A stretch of 64,000 bases of DNA from Paenibacillus woosongensis (GTDB lineage Bacteria; Bacillota; Bacilli; Paenibacillales; Paenibacillaceae), in assembly GCF_009725165.1 (NCBI RefSeq), contig NZ_WNZW01000001.1, forward strand, positions 620,001 to 684,000, written 5' to 3'. A model generated the notes under the pieces. It was given only the letters and a program-made list of their open reading frames with translations. It was not told the origin of the DNA and searched no databases. A program made the translations under genes and the position numbers. Positions within the stretch are counted from its first letter, which is position 1. Every line of letters starts with the position of its first letter. Positions 50,444-59,897 of the stretch are shown here, in pieces.

Positions 50444-52690
50444 ATGAAGCATTATCAAACTAGCAGACTTAATGAAGCAATCGACGTTAGCATTCCCTTT
50501 CATCAATCGGATACATTGAACTTTATGGGGGATCAAGTCACAGACTTCGATCCGCAATCGAGAAGCGGCCGCATCAAGTGGCTCCGCTCTACCCGCAAGC
50601 CGAGACTTGCGTTCAACCAATACGATTTCTTTATTGAACCAACCCAGTCGTGGGAGTTCCCGGTAGAATATCCGGAATCCCCTGAAATGCCTTTTGATAT
50701 TTCTTTTGTTACGCCAAGAACAGCGCGTATTCGTATACAAACTCGGAGAAAAGTTGCAAAAGAGCAGCCTTCTCTCATGATTTCAAAAGAAATCAGCGAG
50801 GATACAACGTGGACATCGGCAACAAAGACCGATAATGGCTATGTATGGGAGAGCCAATTTGGAAAGGTCGAGCTTGGCCTTCATCCTTTCCACCTGACTT
50901 TTAAAGACGCGAACGGTAAAGTGCTGACACAAACCTGGCATCATCAGGATACCTTCAGCTTGCAAAATATGTACCCTGTCCCATTCTCATTTGCCCGTTC
51001 GATTCAAGATATGTCCCATAAAATCGCAGCTACCTTCAGCCTCTCGCCAGGCGAGAAAATTTATGGCACCGGCGAGTCGTTTACCGGTCTCAACAAACGC
51101 GGCCAGCGCATTGACCTGTGGACTCGCGATTCGCTTAGCGTGCAGACCGACGATATGTATAAGCCGATTCCTTTTTTCCTGAGCAGCAGGCAATACGGTA
51201 TGTTCATCCATTCCACTGCGCCAATCACGCTCGATATCGGCAAAGAGTACGATGCGGCCAATACGATTTACATGGATGATGACAGTATGGATCTCTTCTT
51301 CTTCTTCGGCGATCCGAAGGAAGTCCTTAGCGAATATACGGCATTGACCGGTAAAAGCCCGGTACCCCCACTATGGTCTTTTGGCCTGTGGATGAGCCGG
51401 ATCACTTATGATTCCGAGGCTCAAACCCGGGAAGTTGCACAGAAGCTCCAGGAGCATCAAATTCCATGCGATGTTATTCACCTGGATACAGGATGGTTTG
51501 AAGAGGACTGGCGTTGTGATTACGAATTTTCCCACACCCGGTTCGACAATCCGCGGAAAATGATTGAGGACTTGCGTAAACAGGGACTTCGCGTCAGTCT
51601 ATGGCAAATTCCTTATTTTACGCCGACGAACCGCTACTTCCAGGAGCTGATCGATAAAGGGCTTGTCGTTACCGATCCTGACGGAAACTTGCCTACCGAG
51701 GATGCGATTCTCGACTTCAGCAATCCGGAGACCGTAGCCTGGTATCAGGAGAAAATCGCCGAATTGCTCAAAATGGGCGTAAGCGCCATTAAAGCGGATT
51801 TCGGAGAAGGCGCGCCGATTTTTGGGCGGTTCCATTCTGGCCAAAGCGGTCGATTGGAGCATAATTTGTACCCGCTCCGCTACAACAAAGCCGTTGCCGA
51901 TGTGACTGAGCGCGTCAACGGGGAGAGTATCATTTGGGCGCGCAGCGCCTGGGCCGGGAGCCAGCGCTACCCGATCCATTGGGGCGGCGATACGGAGAAT
52001 ACTGATTCCGCTATGCTGGCTTGCTTGAGAGCAGCACTCTCCATCGGTTTGAGCGGCTTCACTTATTGGAGCCATGATATCGGCGGATTCGTGAAGGAGA
52101 GCCCGGAGGCGCTTTACCGCCGCTGGATGCCTTTTGGCATGCTGACCTCCCACAGTCGCTGCCACGGTGCTCCACCGAAGGAGCCTTGGGCTTACAGCGC
52201 CTCGTTTATGGACGACTTTCGTGCCGCTGCTGAAATGAAGTACAAGCTCATGCCATATATTTATACGCAAGCCTATTTAAGCTCGCAGGCTGGTCACCCG
52301 CTGCTTAGAGCGATGTTCCTGGAATTCCCGGAGGACCCGACGTGCTGGATGATCGAGGATCAATATTTCTTTGGCTCCGATATTCTCGTCGCGCCATTAT
52401 TCGAAGAGACGGATCGCCGCATCGTCTACTTGCCGCAAGGACAATGGGTCGATTACCAGACCGGGGCCGTCTATGAAGGGCAGCAATGGTTAACGATCCA
52501 AGCGGGCCAAATTCCGATCGTTATGCTAGTTCGCGCAGGCGCTTCGATCCCGCATGTGGAAGCCGCACTGACAACAGATCATATCGATTGGGACAAAGTA
52601 AGCATAACTGCATACACCAGTGAAGGAATTACAGATGGCCAAGGCAAATTCTATCATCCGCTGCACCAGAAATGGGTGGAAGTGAACTAA
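50444..52690 (+). CDS. Glycoside hydrolase family 31 alpha-glycosidase, alpha-xylosidase-like
   Basis: 748 residues from the ATG at 50444, with AGGTGGGG at 6 nt. The catalytic (beta/alpha)8 barrel carries the nucleophile Asp in IKADFGEGAPIFGRF (about residue 452) and the acid/base Asp in PIHWGGDTEN (about 516). LSGFTYWSHDIGGFVKESPE and HSRCHGAPPKEPWAY resemble YicI-type alpha-xylosidases. N- and C-terminal beta domains flank it. No signal peptide, so it acts inside the cell on imported oligosaccharide. Alpha-glucosidase or isomaltose-type activity cannot be excluded. It closes the LacI-controlled operon. Confidence 0.92.
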   Translation: MKHYQTSRLNEAIDVSIPFHQSDTLNFMGDQVTDFDPQSRSGRIKWLRSTRKPRLAFNQYDFFIEPTQSWEFPVEYPESPEMPFDISFVTPRTARIRIQTRRKVAKEQPSLMISKEISEDTTWTSATKTDNGYVWESQFGKVELGLHPFHLTFKDANGKVLTQTWHHQDTFSLQNMYPVPFSFARSIQDMSHKIAATFSLSPGEKIYGTGESFTGLNKRGQRIDLWTRDSLSVQTDDMYKPIPFFLSSRQYGMFIHSTAPITLDIGKEYDAANTIYMDDDSMDLFFFFGDPKEVLSEYTALTGKSPVPPLWSFGLWMSRITYDSEAQTREVAQKLQEHQIPCDVIHLDTGWFEEDWRCDYEFSHTRFDNPRKMIEDLRKQGLRVSLWQIPYFTPTNRYFQELIDKGLVVTDPDGNLPTEDAILDFSNPETVAWYQEKIAELLKMGVSAIKADFGEGAPIFGRFHSGQSGRLEHNLYPLRYNKAVADVTERVNGESIIWARSAWAGSQRYPIHWGGDTENTDSAMLACLRAALSIGLSGFTYWSHDIGGFVKESPEALYRRWMPFGMLTSHSRCHGAPPKEPWAYSASFMDDFRAAAEMKYKLMPYIYTQAYLSSQAGHPLLRAMFLEFPEDPTCWMIEDQYFFGSDILVAPLFEETDRRIVYLPQGQWVDYQTGAVYEGQQWLTIQAGQIPIVMLVRAGASIPHVEAALTTDHIDWDKVSITAYTSEGITDGQGKFYHPLHQKWVEVN

Positions 52691-52706
52691 TAATATATTC
52701 ATATAA

Positions 52707-52757
52707 AAACAATAAAGAAGTAGGGTATCCTCGTACCTTACTTCTTTATTTATTGTT
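52707..52757 (+). terminator. Rho-independent terminator after the GH31 gene
   Basis: AATAAAGAAGTA and TACTTCTTTATT pair with an extra GGTA/TACC segment at the loop end, followed by TATTGTTT. The stem is AU-rich. Confidence 0.75.
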
Positions 52758-52846
52758 TATGCATGTGTAAGATGATGACTCCTTCGGAAGCATGTCACGA
52801 ACCAATCCATGATAGCAATCTGATAGTGAATTAACAAATTGGAAGT

Positions 52847-52874
52847 TTATTACGTTATTAAAGTAACGTAATAA
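52847..52874. repeat. Perfect 11-bp inverted repeat between converging genes
   Basis: TTATTACGTTA and TAACGTAATAA are exact inverted arms around TTAAAG. Neither flanking gene starts here, so it is not in a usual operator position. It lacks a U-tract for termination. Confidence 0.6.
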
Positions 52875-52921
52875 AGAAGTACAGCTATGACAATGTAAAT
52901 GATTAAAGCGTAACCTGAAAA

Positions 52922-52941
52922 CAAAAACGTCCTATGACGTC
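52922..52941 (-). terminator. Short terminator overlapping the tetR stop codon
   Basis: On the minus strand ACGTC-ATAG-GACGT is followed by TTTTGTTTTC. The stem includes the TAG stop codon of the regulator. Weak stem of five pairs. Confidence 0.5.
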
Positions 52942-53528
52942 AATCGGTAATTGCTCTGGCTGAGCATTTTGACATGAGCAATGGCAGCAGGCCTAATTTC
53001 TTCGAACGTCAACCGATCTTGAATATAGAACGATATGAACCCATGGATTCCCAAAAACAAACTAAGCGGAAATGCCTGGTTGTTTTCCATCGGATGTCTC
53101 TCTTCCTTCAGAAACTTTCTGACGATCGATTCGAATATATCAAAACACTTTGCCTGCTCACTGCGACAATAGGCCAATATTTCCTCATCCCGAAGCATGA
53201 ACATGATTTCATATTGATGCGGATGCTCCAGGCCGAACTTAATGAACTCCAGCATCAACTGTTCAATTTTGGTCAGCCCTTCGACCGGCGGTGATTTCGG
53301 GACTTGGGCGCACAGCTGGATCAGATGGTTAAAATCCTGCACCACGATGGCGTAAAACAGCTCCGCCTTCTCTTTAAAATGATAGTAAAGAGAGCCGTGA
53401 CTATAACCCAAATGCTGCCCGATGCTTCTCATTGATATCCCCCGGTATCCTTTGGTGATAAACAAATGTCTGGCCGCATCCATTATTCTTTCCCTCGACA
53501 ATTCCTGCTCTACTGCTCTTCTTGCCAT
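52932..53528 (-). CDS. TetR/AcrR-family transcriptional regulator
   Basis: 198 residues. HTH at about residues 10-56: LSRERIMDAARHLFITKGYR and ISMRSIGQHLGYSHGSLYYH, the canonical TetR recognition helix (GSLYYHF). The ligand domain includes LMLEFIKFGLEHPHQYEIMF, which resembles fatty-acid or AcrR-type regulators. It starts 5 nt after yigZ, so they are probably one operon. The target is not apparent. The inducer is unknown. Confidence 0.92.
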   Translation of the reverse strand: MARRAVEQELSRERIMDAARHLFITKGYRGISMRSIGQHLGYSHGSLYYHFKEKAELFYAIVVQDFNHLIQLCAQVPKSPPVEGLTKIEQLMLEFIKFGLEHPHQYEIMFMLRDEEILAYCRSEQAKCFDIFESIVRKFLKEERHPMENNQAFPLSLFLGIHGFISFYIQDRLTFEEIRPAAIAHVKMLSQSNYRLTS

Positions 53529-53533
53529 AGGCG

Positions 53534-54166
53534 TTATTCCCCTTCAATAAAGTAAACCTGGTTACCTTCCTTCAATACGACCTGTCCTTGTGTCAAATCG
53601 ACCAGCCAAGCCTTAAAAGCTTCAGCTTCGCTCTCCAGCGGCAGACATAACAATGTAACGTTATCCGCAAAAGCGGTCTCTCCTGTCCGGATTTCCCGGT
53701 TTCTCAGCTCATTCTCCACCTTGCCCAGCCAGGTATAATCAAGCTCGGCAAATACTTCGCGATGAAGCACACGGGTAATGACCTCTCCTGCCTCGGTTGC
53801 CGCAACCGCTCCGTCGGTGTAAGCCCGGATCAAACCGCCTGCGCCAAGCATGATGCCGCCGAAATATCTTGTTACGACGATCGCTACATTTTTGAGACCC
53901 TGCTGCTTAATCACTTCCAGAATCGGTTTGCCCGCCGTCCCGCTCGGCTCTCCGTCATCCGACTGCTTCTGGATTTCGTCCCGTTCCCCAATCATGTAGG
54001 CGGAACAGTTGTGGGTGGCATTCCAGTGCTTCTTCTTAATTTCTTCAATAAACGCAATCGCTTCGGCTTCGCTTTCTACCGGCTTGATCTGCCCGATAAA
54101 ACGCGACTTCTTGATCACGATTTCCTTTTCTCCGGCTCTGCGAACCGTCTTATAACGCTCTAGCAT
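53534..54166 (-). CDS. yigZ: YigZ/IMPACT-family protein
   Basis: 210 residues. The N-terminal IMPACT domain (UPF0029) has KKHWNATHNCSAYMIG and QKQSDDGEPSGTAGKPILEV, then RYFGGIMLGAGGLIRAYTDG. A C-terminal DUF1949 domain of about 70 residues follows. In eukaryotes IMPACT regulates GCN2; the bacterial role is unclear, perhaps translation-related. AAGGATGAT precedes the ATG. Co-directional with pgi, 133 bp away. Confidence 0.94.
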   Translation of the reverse strand: MLERYKTVRRAGEKEIVIKKSRFIGQIKPVESEAEAIAFIEEIKKKHWNATHNCSAYMIGERDEIQKQSDDGEPSGTAGKPILEVIKQQGLKNVAIVVTRYFGGIMLGAGGLIRAYTDGAVAATEAGEVITRVLHREVFAELDYTWLGKVENELRNREIRTGETAFADNVTLLCLPLESEAEAFKAWLVDLTQGQVVLKEGNQVYFIEGE

Positions 54167-54298
54167 ATTTGATCATCCTTATAGAATGTGCCAAGAAGCA
54201 GCTCAACCGGCACACTCCGGTGAACTGCTTCCCTGGCGCTAATATCTTCTGGTTGAAACGATGTTGTCCCTTGTCCTTTTGAAACCTGCTTCAAAATA

Positions 54299-55654
54299 CT
54301 ATTCGGACAATCTTGCTTCCAGTTCTGCTTTTTCTTTCTCAAAGCCTGGTTTGCCAAGCAATGCAAACATATTTTTCTTGTAGGCTTCAACACCCGGCTG
54401 GTCGAACGGATTTACTCCGAGCAAGTAGCCGCTGATGCCACAAGCTTTTTCAAAGAAATATACGAGATAGCCGAAGGAATACGGCGTCAAATCAGGTACG
54501 TTAACGATCAGGTTAGGCACTTGTCCGTCCGTATGAGCGAGCAGCGTACCTTGGAACGCCTTCTTGTTCACGAAATCCAGCGTCTTGCCGGCAAGGAAAT
54601 TCAGTCCGTCCAGATCGGCAGGATCGGATTCAATCGTGATATGGCTAGGTACTTCGGTCACTTGGATTACCGTCTCGAAAATGTTCCGGTTACCCTCTTG
54701 AATGAATTGTCCCATCGAGTGAAGGTCTGTACTGAAATCTACCGATGCCGGATAAATTCCTTTGTAGTCTTTACCTTCACTTTCGCCGAACAGCTGCTTC
54801 CACCATTCGGACACGTAGTGCAGGGATGGCTCGTAATTCACAAGAATTTCTGTTACTTTGCCTTTGCGGTACAGGGCGTTGCGCACTGCCGCATATTGAT
54901 AACTGGCGTTCTCGGCCAGGTTAGGGTTGCTGAATTCCTTGGCAGCCTCGGCAGCGCCTTGCATCATTTCCTCGATGTTGATGCCTGCCGCAGCGATTGG
55001 CAGAAGACCAACTGCCGTAAGTACGGAATAACGTCCGCCTACATCGTCCGGAATGACGAAGCTCTCGTAGCCCTCTTCCGTTGCCAGCTTCTTAAGAGCG
55101 CCTTTCTCACGGTCAGTAGTAGCGTAGATGCGCTTGCGCGCTTCTTCTTTACCGTATTTCTTCTCAAGTGCGGCGCGGAAAATGCGGAACGCGATCGCCG
55201 GCTCCGTCGTCGTGCCGGATTTGGAGATGACGTTAACCGAGAAATCCTTGCCTTCGATCAGGTCAAGCAAATGATTTACATAAGTGGAGCTGATATTGTT
55301 GCCGGCAAAATAAATTTCCGGAGTTTTGCGTTTGTCTTTCGGAAGTAAATTGTAGAAGGAGTGCGACAACGATTCAATCGCTGCACGCGCGCCAAGGTAG
55401 GAGCCGCCGATCCCAATGACGATCAGAACGTCGGAATCGCTTTGAATTTTGGCAGCAGCCTTCTGGATGCGGCTGAATTCTTCCTTATCATACTCTGTCG
55501 GCAGATTGATCCAGCCGAGATAGTCCGACCCGGCCCCCGTGCCGTTATGTAACTGTTCATGAGCCAGACGCACCGACTCCGTCAAGTAATCGATCTCATG
55601 CTGACCTACGAACTGGAGAGCTTTGCTGTAATCAAAAGTGACTTTTTTAGACAT
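54299..55654 (-). CDS. pgi: Glucose-6-phosphate isomerase
   Basis: 451 residues, the short bacterial form. It interconverts glucose-6-phosphate and fructose-6-phosphate in glycolysis. [74 protein letters not shown] and [20 protein letters not shown] carry the sugar-phosphate site and the catalytic Glu/His/Lys. GGAGG lies 11 nt before the ATG. A hairpin near 54192-54230 follows the gene, with only a weak T-run. Confidence 0.97.
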   Translation of the reverse strand: MSKKVTFDYSKALQFVGQHEIDYLTESVRLAHEQLHNGTGAGSDYLGWINLPTEYDKEEFSRIQKAAAKIQSDSDVLIVIGIGGSYLGARAAIESLSHSFYNLLPKDKRKTPEIYFAGNNISSTYVNHLLDLIEGKDFSVNVISKSGTTTEPAIAFRIFRAALEKKYGKEEARKRIYATTDREKGALKKLATEEGYESFVIPDDVGGRYSVLTAVGLLPIAAAGINIEEMMQGAAEAAKEFSNPNLAENASYQYAAVRNALYRKGKVTEILVNYEPSLHYVSEWWKQLFGESEGKDYKGIYPASVDFSTDLHSMGQFIQEGNRNIFETVIQVTEVPSHITIESDPADLDGLNFLAGKTLDFVNKKAFQGTLLAHTDGQVPNLIVNVPDLTPYSFGYLVYFFEKACGISGYLLGVNPFDQPGVEAYKKNMFALLGKPGFEKEKAELEARLSE

Positions 55655-55829
55655 GGTATTTCATTCCTCCGTCTACACAATATTGTTTCTATCTACTGCC
55701 CTATCCACAATTAAACTTACACCTAGGATACTGTAAATTCCGGGTGAAGACAAGGCACAATATGCAGTATTCCAATACTCGTGATAAAATAATTAAATGC
55801 TGTTCAATTCCTTATGGAAGGTGATTGCA

Positions 55830-56726
55830 ATGAAAAAAATCGGATTTATCGGCCTTGGCACAATGGGTGCTCCCATGGCCGCAAACTTACTTAAACAAGG
55901 CTACGAGGTTACCGTATTCAACCGTACAGCGGAGAAGGCTCAGCCGCTCGTTGAGCAAGGAGCTGTTCTCGCAGCCACTGCGAAGCAAGCGGCGCAGGCT
56001 GCTGATACCGTAATTACGATGGTCAGCGACGATGCCTCGATTAGCGCCGTTTACGATGGCGATGAAGGTCTTCTGCAGGGACTGCGCCCCGGCAGCACCG
56101 TGATTGACTGCAGCACGATCTCTCCGTCGCTTGTTCATAGATTGGCCGGCGATATTGCCCGGCTCGGCGGACAGTTCCTCGATGCCCCCGTTACCGGCAG
56201 TTCTCCGGCCGCTCATGCCGGGACGCTCGTATTCATGATCGGCGGATCAGCCGAAGCGCTGGCCGAACAGCGGGACATCTTTGAAACGATGGGCCAGAAA
56301 ATACTTCACATGGGACCAAACGGCAGCGGAGCCGTCGCCAAGCTGGCGCACAACACGATCGTCGGCATCAACAACCTCGCCCTGGCTGAAGGCTTCGCCA
56401 TCGCCGCCAAATCCGGTCTGCCTGCCGACCTCTTCCTGGAGCTCGTCCAAAACGGCTCAGCCGGCAGCAAGCAAGCCGAGTTGAAGGGACGCAAAATCAT
56501 CGAGCACGACTTCACCAACCAGTTCTCCCTCTCGCTGATGCTTAAGGATTTGAAGCTTGCCTCCTCACTGACAGACGGCGCTGGCATCCCCGCCCCCATG
56601 CTGAACATGGCCAAAAGCATGTTCCAGGCCGGCCAGACCGAAGGCTACGGCGACGAGGATCTCTCCTCCGTCGTTAAGCTGTACGAAGCCTGGATCGGCC
56701 AGACGATCGGCGGCGGCAAGCTGTAG
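55830..56726 (+). CDS. 3-hydroxyisobutyrate dehydrogenase-family oxidoreductase
   Basis: 298 residues from the ATG at 55830 with GGAAGGTGAT upstream. Rossmann motif KIGFIGLGTMGAPMAANLLK, substrate motif FLDAPVTGSSPAAHAGTLVF, catalytic Lys in GSGAVAKLAHNTIVGINN. The fold is the beta-hydroxyacid dehydrogenase family, which also includes tartronate semialdehyde reductase and GLYR-type enzymes. The substrate is not determined here. It diverges from pgi. It is followed by a long repeat-rich desert. Confidence 0.92.
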   Translation: MKKIGFIGLGTMGAPMAANLLKQGYEVTVFNRTAEKAQPLVEQGAVLAATAKQAAQAADTVITMVSDDASISAVYDGDEGLLQGLRPGSTVIDCSTISPSLVHRLAGDIARLGGQFLDAPVTGSSPAAHAGTLVFMIGGSAEALAEQRDIFETMGQKILHMGPNGSGAVAKLAHNTIVGINNLALAEGFAIAAKSGLPADLFLELVQNGSAGSKQAELKGRKIIEHDFTNQFSLSLMLKDLKLASSLTDGAGIPAPMLNMAKSMFQAGQTEGYGDEDLSSVVKLYEAWIGQTIGGGKL

Positions 56727-56939
56727 CCGGTCGGTGGCCTGGCCCGGACGCTGGGTCCGGACGCTGGGTCCGGCCTGCTGGCCAAGCCTGGCACGGGACT
56801 GAGGCAAAGGGGCGTTCGACTCTGTCCTGCCGGTTGAGCCGGTCGTGCTGGCCGTGGTGGTCAATACGGCAAGCACGGTTGAGCCGAGCCCGGTGAAGAT
56901 CATCGGATTCCCTGGGATGTAGCCTGCCCAGGGCGCGAG

Positions 56940-57196
56940 CTGCTGGCGGAAGCATCAGGAAGTCGGCAGAGCCTGAGGCAGGCTGCTGCGAAAGTGCTAG
57001 CAGCTTGGCACTGACTGAAGCAGGACTGCTGCGAAAGTGCCAGCAACTTGGCAGTGACTGAGGCAGGACTGCTGCGAAAGTGCCAGCAGCCTGGCAGTGC
57101 CTGAAGCAAGACTGCTGCGAAAGTGCCAGCAGCTTGGCAGTGCCTGAAGCAAGACTGCTGCGAAAGTGCCAGCAGCTTGGCAGTGACTGAGGCAGA
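56940..57196. repeat. Six-unit tandem repeat of 43 bp
   Basis: Units begin at 56940, 56983, 57026, 57069, 57112 and 57155, the last 42 bp. The first is degenerate; the other five share CTGCTGCGAAAGTGCCAGCA, then a variant of GCTTGGCAGTG. Each unit contains TGCCA-GCAGCT-TGGCA, a small hairpin. There are no unique spacers, so it is not a CRISPR array. The unit is not a multiple of three, so it does not encode a repeated peptide in one frame. Confidence 0.9.
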
Positions 57197-57286
57197 CTGC
57201 TTGCAAATTCGCCAAGCCCACCTGGCCTAGAAGCAGCTGCGCCCTTGGGTTTGTAGTTCTGGCCAGTGCCAAGCAGCATAGCACTC

Positions 57287-57469
57287 TAACGGATATAAGA
57301 TGCGTTATTTGTGACTTTTCGACGCGTTCCAGAACCTAACGGTCTCAGGGGGCGCTATCCTAGGTAAAACCGCCTCTGTTCGTCTGAAATCAAACCAATA
57401 ACGTTTCCTGCATCCGTTAGCTTCACATTTTCCACAATTTCAGTTAAATAGCGGAACCTAGACCCGTTA
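57287..57469. repeat. Nested inverted-repeat element, copy 2 (183 bp)
   Basis: Outer arms TAACGGATAT (57287) and GACCCGTTA (57469) with a GCGTTATTT/AAATAGCG block; inner arms CTAACGGTC (57336-57344) and ATCCGTTAG (57412-57420). The four blocks fall at the same offsets as in copy 1 at 30127, within one base. The sequences between blocks differ. Confidence 0.8.
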
Positions 57470-57635
57470 AGTTCCCATATGCGCATTCACTGTACTGAAA
57501 TACCGCTCGTTTGGCGCGTTGATCTAGCACAGTATCGCCGAATTACTCGCGTAAAACAGAAGTTCTCGTCCCACACAGAACACAGGACCGCATGATGGCG
57601 GCAGTCGGCGTCCTCACCCGTACTAACGATTAATA

Positions 57636-57675
57636 AAAGGCAGGCCCCTTGCGTCCGCACGGTGCCTGCCTTTTT
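57636..57675 (-). terminator. Rho-independent terminator after tkt
   Basis: AAAGGCAGGC and GCCTGCCTTT form a perfect stem around 18 nt, followed on the minus strand by TTTTATTAAT. Confidence 0.9.
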
Positions 57676-57689
57676 CATGCTCATCTAGT

Positions 57690-59714
57690 CTATTTCAACT
57701 GCTCTTTTACATGCTTCACAACGTTCTCGACCGTAAAGCCGTACTCTGCAATGACTTTGTCGCCAGGTGCAGATGCGCCGAACGTGCTAATGCCCATAAT
57801 GGAGCCTTTCTCGCCAACGTAACGCTCCCATCCGAACGGATGTGCCATTTCAATAGCTACGCGCGCTTTAACGTCAGGGAGAATAACAGAATCTTTGTAC
57901 GCTTGATCCTGCTTGTCGAACAGATCCCAGCTGGACAGGCTGACAACGCGAACATGGATGCCTTCCTCAGCAAGCGCCGCTTGTGCCTTAACTGCCAATT
58001 GCACTTCAGAACCAGAAGCAATCAGCTGAGCAACCGGTTTGCCGTCCTTCGCCTCAGATACAACGTATCCGCCGCGTTTTACGCCTTGGCGGGCTTTCTC
58101 GGCCGTACCTTCGAGCACAGGCAGGTTTTGACGAGTCAGCACCAGCGCTACCGGATTGCCTTTGTTCTCTACCGCATAAGCCCAAGCCGCAGAAGTCTCG
58201 TTGGCATCAGCCGGACGAATTACTGTCAGGTTAGGAATAATGCGCAGGGAAGCAAGCTGTTCAATCGGCTCATGCGTAGGTCCGTCTTCGCCGACTGCGA
58301 TACTGTCATGCGTAAGAACATACGTAACCGGAAGCCCCATCAACGCAGACAAGCGGACTGCCGGACGCAAGTAGTCCGTAAAGACGAAGAACGTACCGCC
58401 GAATACTTTAAGGCCGCTATGCAGCGCAATACCGTTCATGGCAGCAGCCATGGCAAACTCGCGAACACCAAAATACAGGTTGCGGCCTTCGCGCGACTCA
58501 GGTGTGTAGAGCGGCAATCCTTTCAAGTGAGTCATCGTCGAGCTTTCAAGGTCAGCGGATCCGCCAAGCAGTTGAGGAACGCCGCCAGTCAAACCGTTAA
58601 GCGCATTACCGGACGCCACGCGCGTCGATACCGGTTTGTCCTCTGCACTGTATTTAGGAAGATCAGCATCCCAGCCCTCTGGAAGATCGCCCGCAATAGC
58701 AATCTCGAATTGAGCAGCCAGCTCTGGGTATTCTGCTTTGTATTTCGCAAACAGCTCATCCCAGGCTTTGTTTGCAGCGATGCCTTGCTCTTTTACTTTT
58801 GCAAAATGCTCGCGCACTTCTTCAGGTACGTAGAAGTCCTCTTCATATACCCATTTGTAATATTCTTTCGTCAGCTTCGCTTCATCCGCGCCGAGCGGTG
58901 AACCGTGCGTTCCGCCGGACCCGCCTTTACCTTGCTTGTTCGGGCTGCCGTAACCGATAACCGTCTTCACTTCGATCAGTGTAGGACGCTCGGTATCCGC
59001 TTTGGCCTCAGCGATAGCTTTTTCGATTGCATCCAAATCATTGCCATCTTCTACAAGCAGCGTTTGCCAGCCGTATGCGTCAAAACGCTGTCTTACATTC
59101 TCGGAGAAGCTCAGGTTCAATTTGCCGTCCAGCGTAATGTCGTTGGAGTCGTACAGGAAGATCAGCTTGCCAAGCTTCAGATGGCCTGCGAGAGAAGCCG
59201 CTTCACTAGCTACGCCTTCCATCAGGTCTCCGTCGCCGCAAATACCGTAAGTATAGTGGTCGATGATTTTGTAGTCGCCCTTGTTGTAAGTAGCCGCTAA
59301 TTGAGTTTCGGCCAGAGCCATACCCACGGCCATCGCAATACCTTGTCCAAGCGGACCTGTCGTCGCATCTACCCCTGCGGTATGTCCGAATTCAGGGTGA
59401 CCCGGCGTTTTACTGCCCCATTGGCGGAATTGCTTGAGGTCGTCAAGAGAAAGATCATAACCGCTCAGGTGCAGCAGGCTGTAGAGCAGCATGGAGCCGT
59501 GTCCGGCGGACAAAACGAAGCGATCGCGGTTGATCCAGGTTGGTTGGTCAGGGTTGTGCGTCATCGTTTTGGCGAACAGTTGGTAACCCATTGGCGCTGC
59601 CCCCATCGGCATGCCCGGGTGGCCCGACTTAGCTTTCTCGATCGCATCTATGGCAAGAGTACGAATCGTAGTGATCGACAAATTTTCGATGACCTTGTTG
59701 TCTGAAAGTGGCAT
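57690..59714 (-). CDS. tkt: Transketolase
   Basis: 674 residues. It transfers two-carbon units between sugar phosphates in the pentose phosphate pathway. Thiamine diphosphate motif [70 protein letters not shown] with the catalytic His, and [11 protein letters not shown]. Length is standard. AAGGAGG lies 8 nt before the ATG. It is monocistronic with a strong terminator. The upstream region holds TACAAT near 59794 as a possible -10. Confidence 0.98.
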   Translation of the reverse strand: MPLSDNKVIENLSITTIRTLAIDAIEKAKSGHPGMPMGAAPMGYQLFAKTMTHNPDQPTWINRDRFVLSAGHGSMLLYSLLHLSGYDLSLDDLKQFRQWGSKTPGHPEFGHTAGVDATTGPLGQGIAMAVGMALAETQLAATYNKGDYKIIDHYTYGICGDGDLMEGVASEAASLAGHLKLGKLIFLYDSNDITLDGKLNLSFSENVRQRFDAYGWQTLLVEDGNDLDAIEKAIAEAKADTERPTLIEVKTVIGYGSPNKQGKGGSGGTHGSPLGADEAKLTKEYYKWVYEEDFYVPEEVREHFAKVKEQGIAANKAWDELFAKYKAEYPELAAQFEIAIAGDLPEGWDADLPKYSAEDKPVSTRVASGNALNGLTGGVPQLLGGSADLESSTMTHLKGLPLYTPESREGRNLYFGVREFAMAAAMNGIALHSGLKVFGGTFFVFTDYLRPAVRLSALMGLPVTYVLTHDSIAVGEDGPTHEPIEQLASLRIIPNLTVIRPADANETSAAWAYAVENKGNPVALVLTRQNLPVLEGTAEKARQGVKRGGYVVSEAKDGKPVAQLIASGSEVQLAVKAQAALAEEGIHVRVVSLSSWDLFDKQDQAYKDSVILPDVKARVAIEMAHPFGWERYVGEKGSIMGISTFGASAPGDKVIAEYGFTVENVVKHVKEQLK

Positions 59715-59897
59715 TCTAGCTTCCTCCTTAATAATGAAGAAATACGTTTTGGTTACAAAACAATCACTTTGAAAAAATCATTTTGACTTTATATATTGTA
59801 ACACGTTGTTAAGCACCTTTCCATATCCCTTTTTGTCATACCCTGCCCTGGATGATGACTTTTTTATGCATTTGCCGGGAATATGAAGAACATACGG

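Larger units (their letters stand above)
56727..57689. repeat. 960-bp repeat-rich gene desert between the dehydrogenase and tkt
   Basis: Contains a duplicated CGGACGCTGGGTC (56746-56772), the six-unit 43-bp tandem array (56940-57196), and the second nested-palindrome element (57287-57469). The tkt terminator (57636-57675) closes it. Several frames are open through the array, but none has a ribosome binding site or looks like a protein family. Confidence 0.75.

Noticed and set aside
54160..54393. Minus-strand 77-residue frame across the pgi end
   Set aside because: Mostly an out-of-frame copy of the pgi 3' end; no ribosome binding site.
56940..57196. CRISPR array
   Set aside because: The units are contiguous without unique spacers of normal size, and no cas gene is near.
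56674..57284. Minus-strand frames with repeated CWHFRSS-like peptides
   Set aside because: They arise from the 43-bp DNA repeat, which is not a multiple of three, so the peptide changes frame each unit; no start site or family.
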